Below, piece by piece: positions 34,664-42,916 of a DNA stretch of 49,384 nt. The notes under the pieces are model-generated. The model worked only from the letters and a program-made list of their open reading frames with translations. It was not told the origin of the DNA and did not search any database. Position numbers and translations under genes: made by a program. Origin of the DNA: Anaerolineales bacterium (GTDB lineage: Bacteria; Chloroflexota; Anaerolineae; E26-bin7); NCBI GenBank assembly GCA_004377365.1, contig SOHZ01000288.1:1-49384 (forward strand), read 5' to 3'. Every line of letters begins with the position of its first letter. Position 1 is the stretch's first letter.

Positions 34664-36055
34664 TTATCCGCTTTCCCATTCCTCCCCAATTTCAGGGTAC
34701 TTGGAGAACTTTTTGCGGAAGATGGCCATGATCTCGTCAACGCGCTCTTGAGTCTTGGCTTCGAAGCGCAAGACCAGCACAGGGAGATTAGAGGAAGCAC
34801 GGACCAGTCCCCACCCATCGCCAAAATTGACCCTGGCTCCGTTAATATCGTTGACATCATATCCGTCTGCTTTAAACTCTTGGGTCAACTTGTCAACCAC
34901 ATCATATTTGACTTCATCTGCACAATCGGCCTGCAAAGCTGGAGTAGATACGTAGTACGGTGTGTTAGCAATCACTTCAGACATGGTGCCTGTTTGTTGT
35001 GAAAGGTATTCTGTCAGTTTCAGAGCGGCAAAGACGGAATCATCAAACCCATAGTAGTCAGGCTGGCTTACGAATATGTGGCCGCTCATCTCCCCTCCCA
35101 GCACCGCTTGCTCGTCCCGCACTTTTTGCTTGATGTAGGAGTGTCCTGTTTTCCACATAATGGGGATGCCACCGTGGGCCTCAATGTCTTCTGGCAGAGC
35201 CTGAGAACACTTTACGTCAAATACAATCTTCGATCCAGGATGCTTTTGCAGAGCTTGCCGCGAGAGCAGGATGAGGAAACGGTCGGGCCAGACAACCTGA
35301 CCCTGCTCATCAGTAATTCCCAGTCGGTCACCATCGCCGTCAATCGCCAGGCCGATGTCGGCTTCTGTTTCGACGACCTTCTGCCCTGTGTCTTCCATCA
35401 TTTCCACTAATGAGGGATTGGGGAAGTAAACGGGAAAGTCCCAATCCAGATTGCAGTACAGTTCGACCACCTCGCACCCTGCTTTACGCAAGATAGCTGG
35501 GACAAACGCGCCAGCGGTTCCATTTCCTGTGTTGACGACAACTTTCATAGGGCGTGCTATCTCGACGCGCTTTAACAGGTCCGCTGTATAGTGTTCTGTG
35601 AAATCATCGGCCTGAACCGTGCCCTTTCCAGACCCAAAATCCTCGCTGACGGTTAGCTCGTACAGTTCTTCCATTTCCTCTGGCCCAAACGTATAAGAAT
35701 ATCCAAGGGCCAGTTTCAACCCACTCCATCCACTGGGATTGTGGGAAGCCGTGAGCATGAGCCCGCCCTTGGTCTCGTAATGATACTGAGCCGAATACAT
35801 CAGCGGGGTCAAAATCATACCCAGGCTGATGGCGTTGACGCCCGTAGATACGAGCCCCTCAATCGCTGCTTGTGTGAGTCTCTCCGAAGATTTCCTGTAA
35901 TCGTGGCCAACTATTGCTGTCTTGATCTCCCGTTGCCGAAGCATCGTCCCGTATGCTTTAGCAAGGATTCTGATGGTATCCTCGTTCAACTCCTTGTCGT
36001 TCACCCTCCCGCGAAGGTCATATTCGCGGAACATAGTACGCTCCAGGTTTGCCAT
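34664..36055 (-). CDS. manB: Phosphomannomutase/phosphoglucomutase
   Basis: 463 aa from the ATG at 36055 (GGAG seven bases upstream). It has the four phosphohexomutase signatures: FREYDLRGRV at the start, TASHNPSG (phosphoserine loop), DGDGDRLG (metal loop) and GEMSGH (sugar loop). The phosphate-binding C-terminal loop is less typical. It interconverts mannose-6-P and mannose-1-P (or the glucose forms), feeding GDP-mannose for the gmd enzyme in the same operon. manB is the likely name; the AlgC-like dual-specificity type is possible. Confidence 0.88.
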   Translation of the reverse strand: MANLERTMFREYDLRGRVNDKELNEDTIRILAKAYGTMLRQREIKTAIVGHDYRKSSERLTQAAIEGLVSTGVNAISLGMILTPLMYSAQYHYETKGGLMLTASHNPSGWSGLKLALGYSYTFGPEEMEELYELTVSEDFGSGKGTVQADDFTEHYTADLLKRVEIARPMKVVVNTGNGTAGAFVPAILRKAGCEVVELYCNLDWDFPVYFPNPSLVEMMEDTGQKVVETEADIGLAIDGDGDRLGITDEQGQVVWPDRFLILLSRQALQKHPGSKIVFDVKCSQALPEDIEAHGGIPIMWKTGHSYIKQKVRDEQAVLGGEMSGHIFVSQPDYYGFDDSVFAALKLTEYLSQQTGTMSEVIANTPYYVSTPALQADCADEVKYDVVDKLTQEFKADGYDVNDINGARVNFGDGWGLVRASSNLPVLVLRFEAKTQERVDEIMAIFRKKFSKYPEIGEEWESG

Positions 36056-36076
36056 TGACAAACTCCTTTTAAAAGA

Positions 36077-36637
36077 TCAGATTCCCTTGCGTTGCTTTAG
36101 GATGATCTCCACCGCCTGAGCTAGGTCCTCCACAATGAAATCGGGCCGTGTCTTCCAGTTCTGACGCTCCTGTAGCGCTTTGCCGCCCCGGCCTGTTTTG
36201 ACCAGGAAGGTCGTGCAGCCCACGGCCGAACCAGCTTCAATGTCCGATATGGCATCGCCCACCATATAGCATCGAGTCAGGTCGAGGTCCCAGTCTGCCG
36301 CAGCCTTGAGCAACATTCCCGGCTTGGGCTTGCGACACTGACATCCGTCCTCAACCCGATGGGGACAGTGATATACCGCCGATATCTTCCTGCCAGCGAC
36401 GCTGGTTTGTGTAACCAGGCGGCGGTTGATCTCCTGCACCATCGCATCCGATACCAGCCCTTTGCCTATACAGGCTTGATTGCAAATCACGATGACAGGC
36501 CTGTTCTCTCTTAGCAATCGTTGGATGGCCTCGCGGGAGCCGGAGAGAAACTCGAACTCTTGCCAGTGCCTGACATAGTCGCCATCTATATTGCGGTTGA
36601 TTACACCGTCGCGATCCAAAAACACCGCGGTCTTCAT
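36077..36637 (-). CDS. gmhB: HAD-IIIA phosphatase, GmhB-like
   Basis: 186 aa. LDRDGVINRN holds the nucleophile Asp and acid-base Asp. CNQACIGKG is motif 2, KPKPGML motif 3 and MVGDAISDIEAG motif 4. YHCPHRVEDGCQCRKP is the Zn-binding C-x-H-x(n)-C-x-C loop typical of GmhB. The family removes the 7-phosphate from heptose bisphosphates. With manB and gmd nearby it could serve a GDP-heptose or related pathway; no gmhA or hddC is in view, so substrate is uncertain. Confidence 0.85.
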   Translation of the reverse strand: MKTAVFLDRDGVINRNIDGDYVRHWQEFEFLSGSREAIQRLLRENRPVIVICNQACIGKGLVSDAMVQEINRRLVTQTSVAGRKISAVYHCPHRVEDGCQCRKPKPGMLLKAAADWDLDLTRCYMVGDAISDIEAGSAVGCTTFLVKTGRGGKALQERQNWKTRPDFIVEDLAQAVEIILKQRKGI

Positions 36638-36651
36638 ATTTTTGCTCGAAC

Positions 36652-36888
36652 CTATCCTGTCACCTGCTGGATGACATCGGCGATGGCCTGTGTTTCTCTC
36701 TCGATGACTTCCTGATCGTCTCCCTTGATCATCACTCGCGCTGGGTCCTGGGTGGCCGAATAGCGCAGCACGATGCGGTTAGCTTCGCCCAGCGCGACCC
36801 AGGCTTTGGCTACTTGAGCCTGGACTTTAGGGATTTCTTCGCCGCGGATGCTGTCGGTGCCGAAAAGCTTTTTCACCTCGACTGCCAT
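36652..36888 (-). pseudogene. glmM-like gene reduced to its two ends
   Basis: The 78-residue reading frame starts VEVKKLFGTDSIRGE, the N-terminus of phosphoglucosamine mutase (usually KLFGTDGIRG). It then jumps to QVAKAWVALGEANRIVLRYSATQDPARVMIKGDD, the GlmM C-terminal domain (normally RxSGTEPxxRVM). About 370 residues containing the phosphoserine and metal loops are missing, and the SGTEP loop is altered to SATQD. It starts 2 bases after the HEPN gene and cannot be a mutase. It could be a purely structural relic or a small protein kept for another use. Confidence 0.7.
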
Positions 36889-36889
36889 G

Positions 36890-37297
36890 TCATTGCGCTC
36901 CCAGGTATTGTTCGACGAGTTCCAGAACCTCGGTCGCCAAAGCGATAGCTCCTTCGGCGTCCCGGTCATCATATACTTCGGCTGGCACGCCGCCAGGCAG
37001 CCCATTAGGGTATCGAGTGGGGATGTAGAAACGATCCAACTTGCCCACCTGCGAGGTCAGAGAGGCAAAAACTTCCTGGTGCTCTCCACAGCGTTCGCAC
37101 AACTCTATGACCGAGTGGCCAGTTACGAATCGCTCTCCCTGTCGAAAAAGAAAGGCTTTAAGGGCTTTCTCGGCACTCTGCTGGGCACTGAAGCAGGCGG
37201 TGGCATAGAATTGGCCCTCAGCGTTGTACTTGGCCACTTCAAGGTCGTATTGGGCTTGTTTAAGCCAACGCGCGGCTTCAGCTACTGGATCCTTCAT
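36890..37297 (-). CDS. HEPN-domain protein, toxin of a HEPN-MNT pair
   Basis: 135 aa, helical. It has RWLKQAQYDLEVAK, CFSAQQSAEKALKAFL and RFVTGHSVIELC, the last carrying the Rx4-6H motif of active HEPN RNases. It overlaps the nucleotidyltransferase gene by 20 bases. In known HEPN-MNT modules the MNT adds AMP to the HEPN protein and silences it. Confidence 0.92.
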   Translation of the reverse strand: MKDPVAEAARWLKQAQYDLEVAKYNAEGQFYATACFSAQQSAEKALKAFLFRQGERFVTGHSVIELCERCGEHQEVFASLTSQVGKLDRFYIPTRYPNGLPGGVPAEVYDDRDAEGAIALATEVLELVEQYLGAQ

Positions 37298-37601
37298 AGA
37301 CGACGACGCCTTCCTTCAATACTATTTCAACGAAAGAGTTGCCTCGCTCTTGCATCTCCGTGAACTCTTGGGGAGTGTAGACCAACACGTCCAAGGCGAA
37401 ACGGGGTTGAACCAGTTCGTAGATAGTTTTCAACCGATCCAAGAAGCGCTCGTTTGTCTCTTTTATGATTACAATATCCAAATCGCTGTACTGGTCAGCA
37501 TTCCCTCTGGCTTGAGATCCAAAAAGAATGATTCGCTTAGGCTCATATTCCCTCAGAGCTGAGACGACTTGAGCGATTCGATCCTGCTGGGAAATCAACA
37601 T
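37278..37601 (-). CDS. Minimal nucleotidyltransferase (MNT) antitoxin
   Basis: 107 aa. LFGSQARGNADQYSDLDIVII has the GSx10DxD catalytic pattern of minimal nucleotidyltransferases. It is the upstream partner of the HEPN gene and starts one base after the gmd stop, so the pair lies inside the nucleotide-sugar operon rather than beside it. Confidence 0.92.
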   Translation of the reverse strand: MLISQQDRIAQVVSALREYEPKRIILFGSQARGNADQYSDLDIVIIKETNERFLDRLKTIYELVQPRFALDVLVYTPQEFTEMQERGNSFVEIVLKEGVVVYEGSSS

Positions 37602-37602
37602 A

Positions 37603-38583
37603 CTATACCTTAGCCTTTACACTGTCCTTCTGCAAGGCTTTCACATCAGCGTCCACCATCATGTGAATCAGTTCCTCGAAGGAGACCCTGGGCTCCCAGC
37701 CCAGTACCTTTCTGGCCTTGCTGGCATCGCCGATCAACTGATCTACCTCGGCCGGGCGGTAGAATTTGGGATCGCAGACCACATACTTTCGATAGTCGAG
37801 GCCCAGGTACCCGAAAGCCACCTCGCATAGCTCTCGCACCGAGTGCGTCTCGCCGGTGGCTATAACATAGTCATCGGGTTCGTCCTGCTGGAGCATGAGC
37901 CACATGGCCTCGACGTAATCGCAGGCGTAGCCCCAGTCCCGTTGGGCTTCCAGATTGCCCAGCGTCAGTTCATCGGCCAGGCCCAGCTTGATCTTGGCCG
38001 CGCTGTGGGTCACTTTGTGGGTAACGAACTCGAGGCCACGGCGAGGACTCTCGTGGTTGAACAGGATGCCCGAGCAGGCGAACAGGCCGTAGCTCTCCCG
38101 GTAGTTGACGGTCATCCAGTGGCCATAGACCTTGGCTGCGCCGTAAGGACTACGGGGGTGGAAAGGGGTGTTCTCGTTCTGGGGTACCTCTCGAACTTTA
38201 CCAAACATCTCCGAGGAGCTGGCCTGATAGAAGCGGATGTTGTGATCCACCAGCCGGATAGCATCCAGCACCCGGGTCACCCCTAGGGCGGTGAATTCCC
38301 CGGTCAAGACCGGCTGCTCAAAAGAAGTGGGCACGAAGGACTGGGCAGCCAGGTTGTAGACCTCATCAGGGTGGTGCTTCTGAAGGATGGCGATGAGGGA
38401 GACCTGATCCAGTAGATCACCCTGTACCAACTCGATATCATTTTGAATGTGGGTGATACGGTCAAAACCTACGGTGCTGGTGCGGCGCACCATACCCAGA
38501 ACCTTGTATCCCTTCCCTAGCAAGAACTCAGCCAGGTATGAACCGTCTTGACCGGTGACGCCAGTGATCAAAGCTTTTCTCAT
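37603..38583 (-). CDS. gmd: GDP-mannose 4,6-dehydratase
   Basis: 326 aa. [25 protein letters not shown] is the Rossmann NAD(P) site, QASSSEMFG the SSE block, and [12 protein letters not shown] the YxxxK catalytic pair. [21 protein letters not shown] and [17 protein letters not shown] are GMD-specific. It turns GDP-D-mannose into GDP-4-keto-6-deoxy-D-mannose. It is followed at once by an MNT gene and preceded by the rmd-like gene at 19 bases. Confidence 0.95.
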   Translation of the reverse strand: MRKALITGVTGQDGSYLAEFLLGKGYKVLGMVRRTSTVGFDRITHIQNDIELVQGDLLDQVSLIAILQKHHPDEVYNLAAQSFVPTSFEQPVLTGEFTALGVTRVLDAIRLVDHNIRFYQASSSEMFGKVREVPQNENTPFHPRSPYGAAKVYGHWMTVNYRESYGLFACSGILFNHESPRRGLEFVTHKVTHSAAKIKLGLADELTLGNLEAQRDWGYACDYVEAMWLMLQQDEPDDYVIATGETHSVRELCEVAFGYLGLDYRKYVVCDPKFYRPAEVDQLIGDASKARKVLGWEPRVSFEELIHMMVDADVKALQKDSVKAKV

Positions 38584-38602
38584 TACCTTTATCTCTTATC
38601 CT

Positions 38603-39562
38603 TTATTCCTTATCCCTTACGCTCTCTCGCCAATAGTCCAGCACGTTTTGTAAACTCTTCTCGAAGGGAATGGTCACCCGCCAACCTGTGCGAGCCCGCA
38701 ACTTGGAGCAGTCGCTGACCATAACCGGTACATCGGCCGGGCGCAGGCGGGCCGGGTCTTGCTCGACCTGGATGGACACGGAAGCCATTGACAGCAGACC
38801 GTCTAACAATTCGCCAATAGAGTGCGTCTGCTCTGAGCCCAGATTATAGACCTCCCCTGGCTCCCCTTCGGTAAGAGCTGCATGGTATCCCCGCACCACA
38901 TCGCGCACATCGCTGAAGTCACGCTGGGGTTCCAGGTTACCGACCTGGATGACGGGCTCTTTCAAACCCGCTTCGGCTTTGGCTATTTGCCTGGCAAAGT
39001 CGGGGGCCACGAAGCCCAACCTCTGGCGAGGGCCAATGTGGTTGAAGGGCCGCACCCGCACGGTGAACAACTTGTGGCTCAAGTGATATTGCAGTCCCAG
39101 CATATCCTGGGCCACTTTGCTCACCGCGTAGGGACTGGTGGGGCGTAAGGGATTCGTCTCTTTGATTGGCAATTCGTCAGGTTGCACCAGACCATACTCT
39201 TCACTGGAGCCGACCACCAGTATCTTGGCCGTCGAGCCCAGCCTGGCAACAGCCTCCAGGATATTGAGCTGGAGACGGATGTTATTGGCCAGGGTCGCCC
39301 AGGGGTCGCGTCGTGAGAGGGAGACAAGAGGCTGGGCAGCCAGGTGAAAGATATAATCCGGCTTCACTCGCTCTATGATTGAGGTCACTGTTTTCAGTTC
39401 TGAAAGCTCTGCTGGGTAGAGCTCCAGTCTGTCTTGCAAGTGCTCGATGTTGTCTTCAGGGCCGTAGACAGTACCAGCCACCTGCCAGTCGGTATGCTCA
39501 AGAAGATATTCGGCCAAGTGGCTGCCGACGAAACCGGAGATGCCCGTGATCAATGCCTGCAA
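38603..39562 (-). CDS. rmd: GDP-4-keto-6-deoxymannose reductase-like SDR epimerase
   Basis: 319 aa extended SDR. It has ALITGISGFVGSHLAEYLL (Rossmann), VVGSSEEYG and SPYAVSKVAQDML (YxxxK), with QRDFSDVRDVVRGY later. Paired with gmd it most likely reduces the 4-keto intermediate to GDP-D-rhamnose (Rmd); related enzymes would make GDP-6-deoxytalose or act on other substrates. The start is a TTG with a G-rich ribosome site. It is the first gene of the minus-strand operon and overlaps the upstream extension of the divergent DUF2723 ORF. Confidence 0.88.
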   Translation of the reverse strand: MQALITGISGFVGSHLAEYLLEHTDWQVAGTVYGPEDNIEHLQDRLELYPAELSELKTVTSIIERVKPDYIFHLAAQPLVSLSRRDPWATLANNIRLQLNILEAVARLGSTAKILVVGSSEEYGLVQPDELPIKETNPLRPTSPYAVSKVAQDMLGLQYHLSHKLFTVRVRPFNHIGPRQRLGFVAPDFARQIAKAEAGLKEPVIQVGNLEPQRDFSDVRDVVRGYHAALTEGEPGEVYNLGSEQTHSIGELLDGLLSMASVSIQVEQDPARLRPADVPVMVSDCSKLRARTGWRVTIPFEKSLQNVLDYWRESVRDKE

Positions 39563-39630
39563 GTTGCCCCCTTGTCACTCGTTATTCATTGCTCATTACT
39601 TGCTGGCTAGGTGTTCAATCTTGGTGTCCT

Positions 39631-39659
39631 ATTATACCCCACTTTGTTTATCATCGCAA
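39631..39659 (-). promoter_or_regulatory. Promoter for the rmd-gmd operon
   Basis: On the minus strand: TTGCGA (39654-39659), 17 bases, TATAAT (39631-39636). It faces the rmd-like gene and is back to back with the plus-strand promoter for the DUF2723 gene. Confidence 0.65.
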
Positions 39660-39686
39660 GGATACCCTTGCCGTAACTTCACCCAC

Positions 39687-39715
39687 TTGCCAGCAGGCTA
39701 TCCCTGTGGTATCAT
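39687..39715 (+). promoter_or_regulatory. Promoter for the DUF2723 gene
   Basis: TTGCCA (39687-39692), 17 bases, TATCAT (39710-39715), 20 bases before the ATG at 39736. This argues that the longer track start at 39553 is not used. Confidence 0.6.
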
Positions 39716-39735
39716 TGGTGCAGGCACAAAATACA

Positions 39736-41757
39736 ATGACCAACTTCCAAATTCCAATCTCTATGAAAGAACTCTTACCCAGACGCAAAGTTTTTCTTCT
39801 AAGGGCTATCGTTTTCGTTGGCGCTCTGGCCCTCTATTGGCGTACCCTGGCCCCTTCAGTGGCCACCGTCTTTGACGACAGCCTGGAATTTCAACTCGTT
39901 TGCCCCACACTGGGCATAGCTCACCCCACCGGCTATCCTCTCTACACTCTCTTGGGCAAATTCTTCACTTTGATCCCCATCGGCGACGCTGCCTATCGGG
40001 TGAACTTGATGTCAGCTTTCTTCGCGGCCTTGACTGTGGTTTTCACTTACCTCCTCGTCCGTATGCTCACCGACAATTCTCTCTCAGCCTTTTTTGCCTC
40101 CTTAGCCGTTGCCGTCTCCCCCGTTTTCTGGTCACAGGCGGTCATTGCAGAGGTGTATTCTCTGAATGCTTTCTTTACCGCTCTGGTGGTCTATTTGCTT
40201 CTCAGATGGGAGGCGAACCGCAGACAGCGGCCAACAGTATGGCAGGTTTCCATACCTGCCATACCCAATAACTTATTGCTGGCTGCTTTCGTCTACGGCT
40301 TGAGCCTGACCCATCATCGCCTGATGCTGTTCCTGGCTCCGGCCATGGCCCTTTTCGCCTGGTTGACGGAACGCCCCCTCCGCTCGTGGCGGATTTGCAA
40401 TCCGCCACCCCTCAAGCTCGCCTCGAGGCTCTTCCTCCTTTTCCTGGCTCCCCTTATGCTCTACGCCTATATCCCTCTTCGGGGCCTGCACATTTCTTCC
40501 CTGGACGGCACTTACCAGAATACCTGGAGCGGCTTCCTTCACCATGTCACAGCCAGCGGGTACAACGTTTTTATCACTGGAAACCCCCTGGCCCAAAGTC
40601 GTCCCTTGAGCTTTTACTGGCAACTGTTGGTCAGCCAATTTGGGCTGGTGGGGATTGCCCTGGGCCTGGTGGGTTTCCTCGCCTCAATGAGGAGGCCCAG
40701 ACCCTCAACCCTGCTGGGGGTGGCCTTCGCCCTCAACGCCGCCTTCGTCCTGACCTATCGCGTGGCAGATATTGAGGTCTTTGCCATCCCGACCTTCTTG
40801 CTATACGCTATCTGGATTGGGATCGGAGTGGACTTTCTGGGGGGAATCCTTGCGAAGGTTTGGAAGCGGCTTTCAAGCCCCAAACGCCTTCGCTCACCGA
40901 GAATCGTCCTGTTGCCAGGGCTATTCGCAACCTTCGCAAGGGTGGCTGAACGTTTGCCCGACGCGAAGGCACTTGCCTCCTGCCGTTTGCTACTTGTCAC
41001 TCTGCTTCTCCTTCAACCACTAGCCCTCCTCAGAGACAATTATCCTGAGCTCGACCTGAGCCAACGTTGGGCGGTTCATGATTATGGTGTTGACATGCTG
41101 AGCCAACCCCTGGAAGACAATGCCGTCGTCATTGGCATCCTGGGCGAGATGACCCTCCTGAGATACTTTCAGCGAACGGAGGACCTGCGTCCCGAGGTCG
41201 TCACCATTGTCGCCGATCGCGATGAGGAACGCCTGGCTGCCATCGAGGGTGCCCTGGATGCCGACCATGCCGTCTACGTGACCCGTCTCATTCATGGCCT
41301 GCCCGAGCGCTACAGCTTATCGGCTTTGGGCCCCTTGATTAGAGTGAGGGATGCACCGGTCACTGCTATCCCTACCCCTCAGCATCCGCTGGCCATTGAC
41401 CTGACCGATTCGCTGCGCCTGCTCGGCTATGACGCGGCTGTTATGTCACCTCACCAGCAAACCACAGTGCGCCTCACCCTGCACTGGCAAGTTATTGCTA
41501 CAGTAGGTGCCGACTACAAGGTCTCGGCCCGTCTCTTGGACGTAGAGGGAAATCAGGTGGCTCAGATTGACGACGTGCCTGTCCACAGCACCTATCCTAC
41601 CAGCCGCTGGAAAGCGGGCGAAACCCTCGCCGATGTCTACGACCTGACTGTCCCGTCTGACACGCCATCCGGTCAGTACCGCCTGCTGGTTATCTTATAT
41701 GAGCCGGATACCCTGGCCGAAGTGGGACGGGCAGAATTGGGAACAGTCCAGTTGTAA
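39736..41757 (+). CDS. DUF2723 (GT117-like) membrane glycosyltransferase with one tail module
   Basis: 673 aa from the ATG at 39736, chosen because the track start lies inside the rmd-like gene and before the promoter; MKELLPRRK at 39763 is an alternative. FDDSLEFQLVCPTLGIAHPTGYPLYTLLG is the DUF2723 signature with the acidic DDSxEF and HPxGYPLY blocks. The family includes eukaryotic TMEM260, an O-mannosyltransferase. About ten membrane segments follow to residue 420. A single tail module lies at about 559-673 (LLGYDAAVMSP, LTLHWQV, YPTSRWKAGE). It is the only plus-strand tailed gene of the window. Confidence 0.87.
   Translation: MTNFQIPISMKELLPRRKVFLLRAIVFVGALALYWRTLAPSVATVFDDSLEFQLVCPTLGIAHPTGYPLYTLLGKFFTLIPIGDAAYRVNLMSAFFAALTVVFTYLLVRMLTDNSLSAFFASLAVAVSPVFWSQAVIAEVYSLNAFFTALVVYLLLRWEANRRQRPTVWQVSIPAIPNNLLLAAFVYGLSLTHHRLMLFLAPAMALFAWLTERPLRSWRICNPPPLKLASRLFLLFLAPLMLYAYIPLRGLHISSLDGTYQNTWSGFLHHVTASGYNVFITGNPLAQSRPLSFYWQLLVSQFGLVGIALGLVGFLASMRRPRPSTLLGVAFALNAAFVLTYRVADIEVFAIPTFLLYAIWIGIGVDFLGGILAKVWKRLSSPKRLRSPRIVLLPGLFATFARVAERLPDAKALASCRLLLVTLLLLQPLALLRDNYPELDLSQRWAVHDYGVDMLSQPLEDNAVVIGILGEMTLLRYFQRTEDLRPEVVTIVADRDEERLAAIEGALDADHAVYVTRLIHGLPERYSLSALGPLIRVRDAPVTAIPTPQHPLAIDLTDSLRLLGYDAAVMSPHQQTTVRLTLHWQVIATVGADYKVSARLLDVEGNQVAQIDDVPVHSTYPTSRWKAGETLADVYDLTVPSDTPSGQYRLLVILYEPDTLAEVGRAELGTVQL
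41531..41757. repeat. First copy of a ~225-bp direct repeat (end of the DUF2723 gene)
   Basis: The 3' end of the DUF2723 gene recurs about 1009 bases downstream (42540-42766) with few changes. The dinJ-yafQ pair sits between the two copies. Confidence 0.8.
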
Positions 41758-41814
41758 AGCCCAGGTGCGACGTACTTCAATAAGTGCGAAAAAAAGCCTG
41801 AGCATGGCAGTCAG

Positions 41815-41843
41815 TTGTGCTTGATAGCGGTCTGTGGTATAAT
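41815..41843 (+). promoter_or_regulatory. dinJ-yafQ promoter (extended -10)
   Basis: TTGTGC (41815-41820), 17 bases, TATAAT (41838-41843) preceded by TGG, giving an extended -10 (TGGTATAAT). It lies 45 bases before the antitoxin ATG. The -35 match is modest. Confidence 0.65.
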
Positions 41844-41887
41844 GTACGCACAACAGCAATACAAATTACAGTGGGAGGTGTTCTATT

Positions 41888-42148
41888 ATGCCCAAGACAG
41901 CGGTTATTTCAGCCAGGATTGACCCCGAGCTTAAGCGCGACGCGGAAGAGGTGTTCAGGGAACTGGGTCTAACTGCCACGCAGGCTATCACGTTATTCTA
42001 CAAGCAGGTAGAGCTTGAGCGAGGGCTACCCTTTGCCGTGCGGGTGCCCAACGACGTGACTGTGGAAGCGCTGGAGCAGGCAAGAACACGCCAGGGGCTT
42101 GAGAGTTTCAACACGCTTGACGATCTGTTCGAGGACTTGGGGATCTGA
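41888..42148 (+). CDS. dinJ: RelB/DinJ-family antitoxin
   Basis: 86 aa. SARIDPELKRDAEEVFRELGLTATQAITLFYKQV is the ribbon-helix-helix domain of RelB/DinJ; the C-terminal half (FNTLDDLFEDLGI) is the toxin-binding tail. GGAGG precedes the ATG by nine bases. Its stop shares one base with the toxin start (TGATG). Confidence 0.93.
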   Translation: MPKTAVISARIDPELKRDAEEVFRELGLTATQAITLFYKQVELERGLPFAVRVPNDVTVEALEQARTRQGLESFNTLDDLFEDLGI

Positions 42149-42417
42149 TGAGGACGATCAGGCGGACGTCGCAGTTCAAGCGGGACATCAAGCAAATGCA
42201 GCGGCAGGGCAAGGACTTGGGAAAACTGAAGAAGGTGCTTGAGAGCCTGGTGAAAGACGAGAAACTATCCCAGAAGTATCGTGATCACGTCTTGGTTGGG
42301 CAGTACAAGGGGACACGAGAGTGCCATATCGAGCCCGACTGGCTGCTGATCTATGAGTTGCCTAAGAGCGAGGTAGTGCTCATCAGAACAGGCTCACATT
42401 CAGATTTGTTCAGGTAG
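42148..42417 (+). CDS. yafQ: YafQ-family mRNA interferase toxin
   Basis: 89 aa. FKRDIKQMQRQGKDLGKL and then RECHIEPDWLLIYEL and RTGSHSDLF are the YafQ blocks; the His in the last is the catalytic residue in the E. coli protein. YafQ cuts mRNA on the ribosome. It is coupled to the dinJ-like antitoxin. Confidence 0.93.
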   Translation: MRTIRRTSQFKRDIKQMQRQGKDLGKLKKVLESLVKDEKLSQKYRDHVLVGQYKGTRECHIEPDWLLIYELPKSEVVLIRTGSHSDLFR

Positions 42418-42539
42418 TACCACGGGGGGAGTCCTGTTGTCGCCATTGGGCGCAGGCTAGCACGCGGTTGGTGCGACCCGTCCGCTTGAAACTGGCAAAA
42501 GAGCCGGGGAAAAAGCGGGGAAGGGAGAGACACCGGCAA

Positions 42540-42784
42540 GTCTCGAACTTTTACAGGGGAGTCAGATAGCCCAGATTGACCACGTGCCTGTCCACAGCAC
42601 CTATCCTACCAGCCGCTGGAAAGCGGGCGAAACCATTACCGATGTCTGCGACCTGACTGTCCCGCCTGACACGCAATCCGGTCAGTACCGCCTGCTGGTT
42701 ATCCTATATCAGCCAGATACCCTGGCCGAAGTGGAGCGGGCAGAATTGGGAACAGTCCAGTTATACACTCATGACCTATCATAA
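42540..42784 (+). pseudogene. Duplicated tail of the DUF2723 gene (orphan tail-module fragment)
   Basis: VPVHSTYPTSRWKAGETITD and QSGQYRLLVILYQPDTLAEV repeat the end of the gene at 39736 with scattered changes, then run into a new stop. There is no start or membrane part. The track ORF at 42584 is this fragment. The rest of 42418-42916 holds only this, a CAGGCACC-type repeat end and the dinG promoter. Confidence 0.8.
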
Positions 42785-42796
42785 GTGTCAGGCACC

Positions 42797-42825
42797 TTCC
42801 CATTAGAGCCGTTTTGTAGTATAAT
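42797..42825 (+). promoter_or_regulatory. Probable dinG promoter
   Basis: TTCCCA (42797-42802), 17 bases, TATAAT (42820-42825), about 90 bases before the dinG start. Confidence 0.55.
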
Positions 42826-42916
42826 TACAAAAGTTCCCATTGAATTCATAGAAGCGCACCAGTTATTGGTTGAGGCAAAGCTCTTATAGAGCCCTCACCT
42901 CCTAGATCGGAACCCC

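Noticed and set aside
39553-39735. N-terminal extension of the DUF2723 gene in the track
   Set aside because: It lies within the rmd-like gene and before a good promoter, and reads as repeat sequence (VTRYSLLITC).
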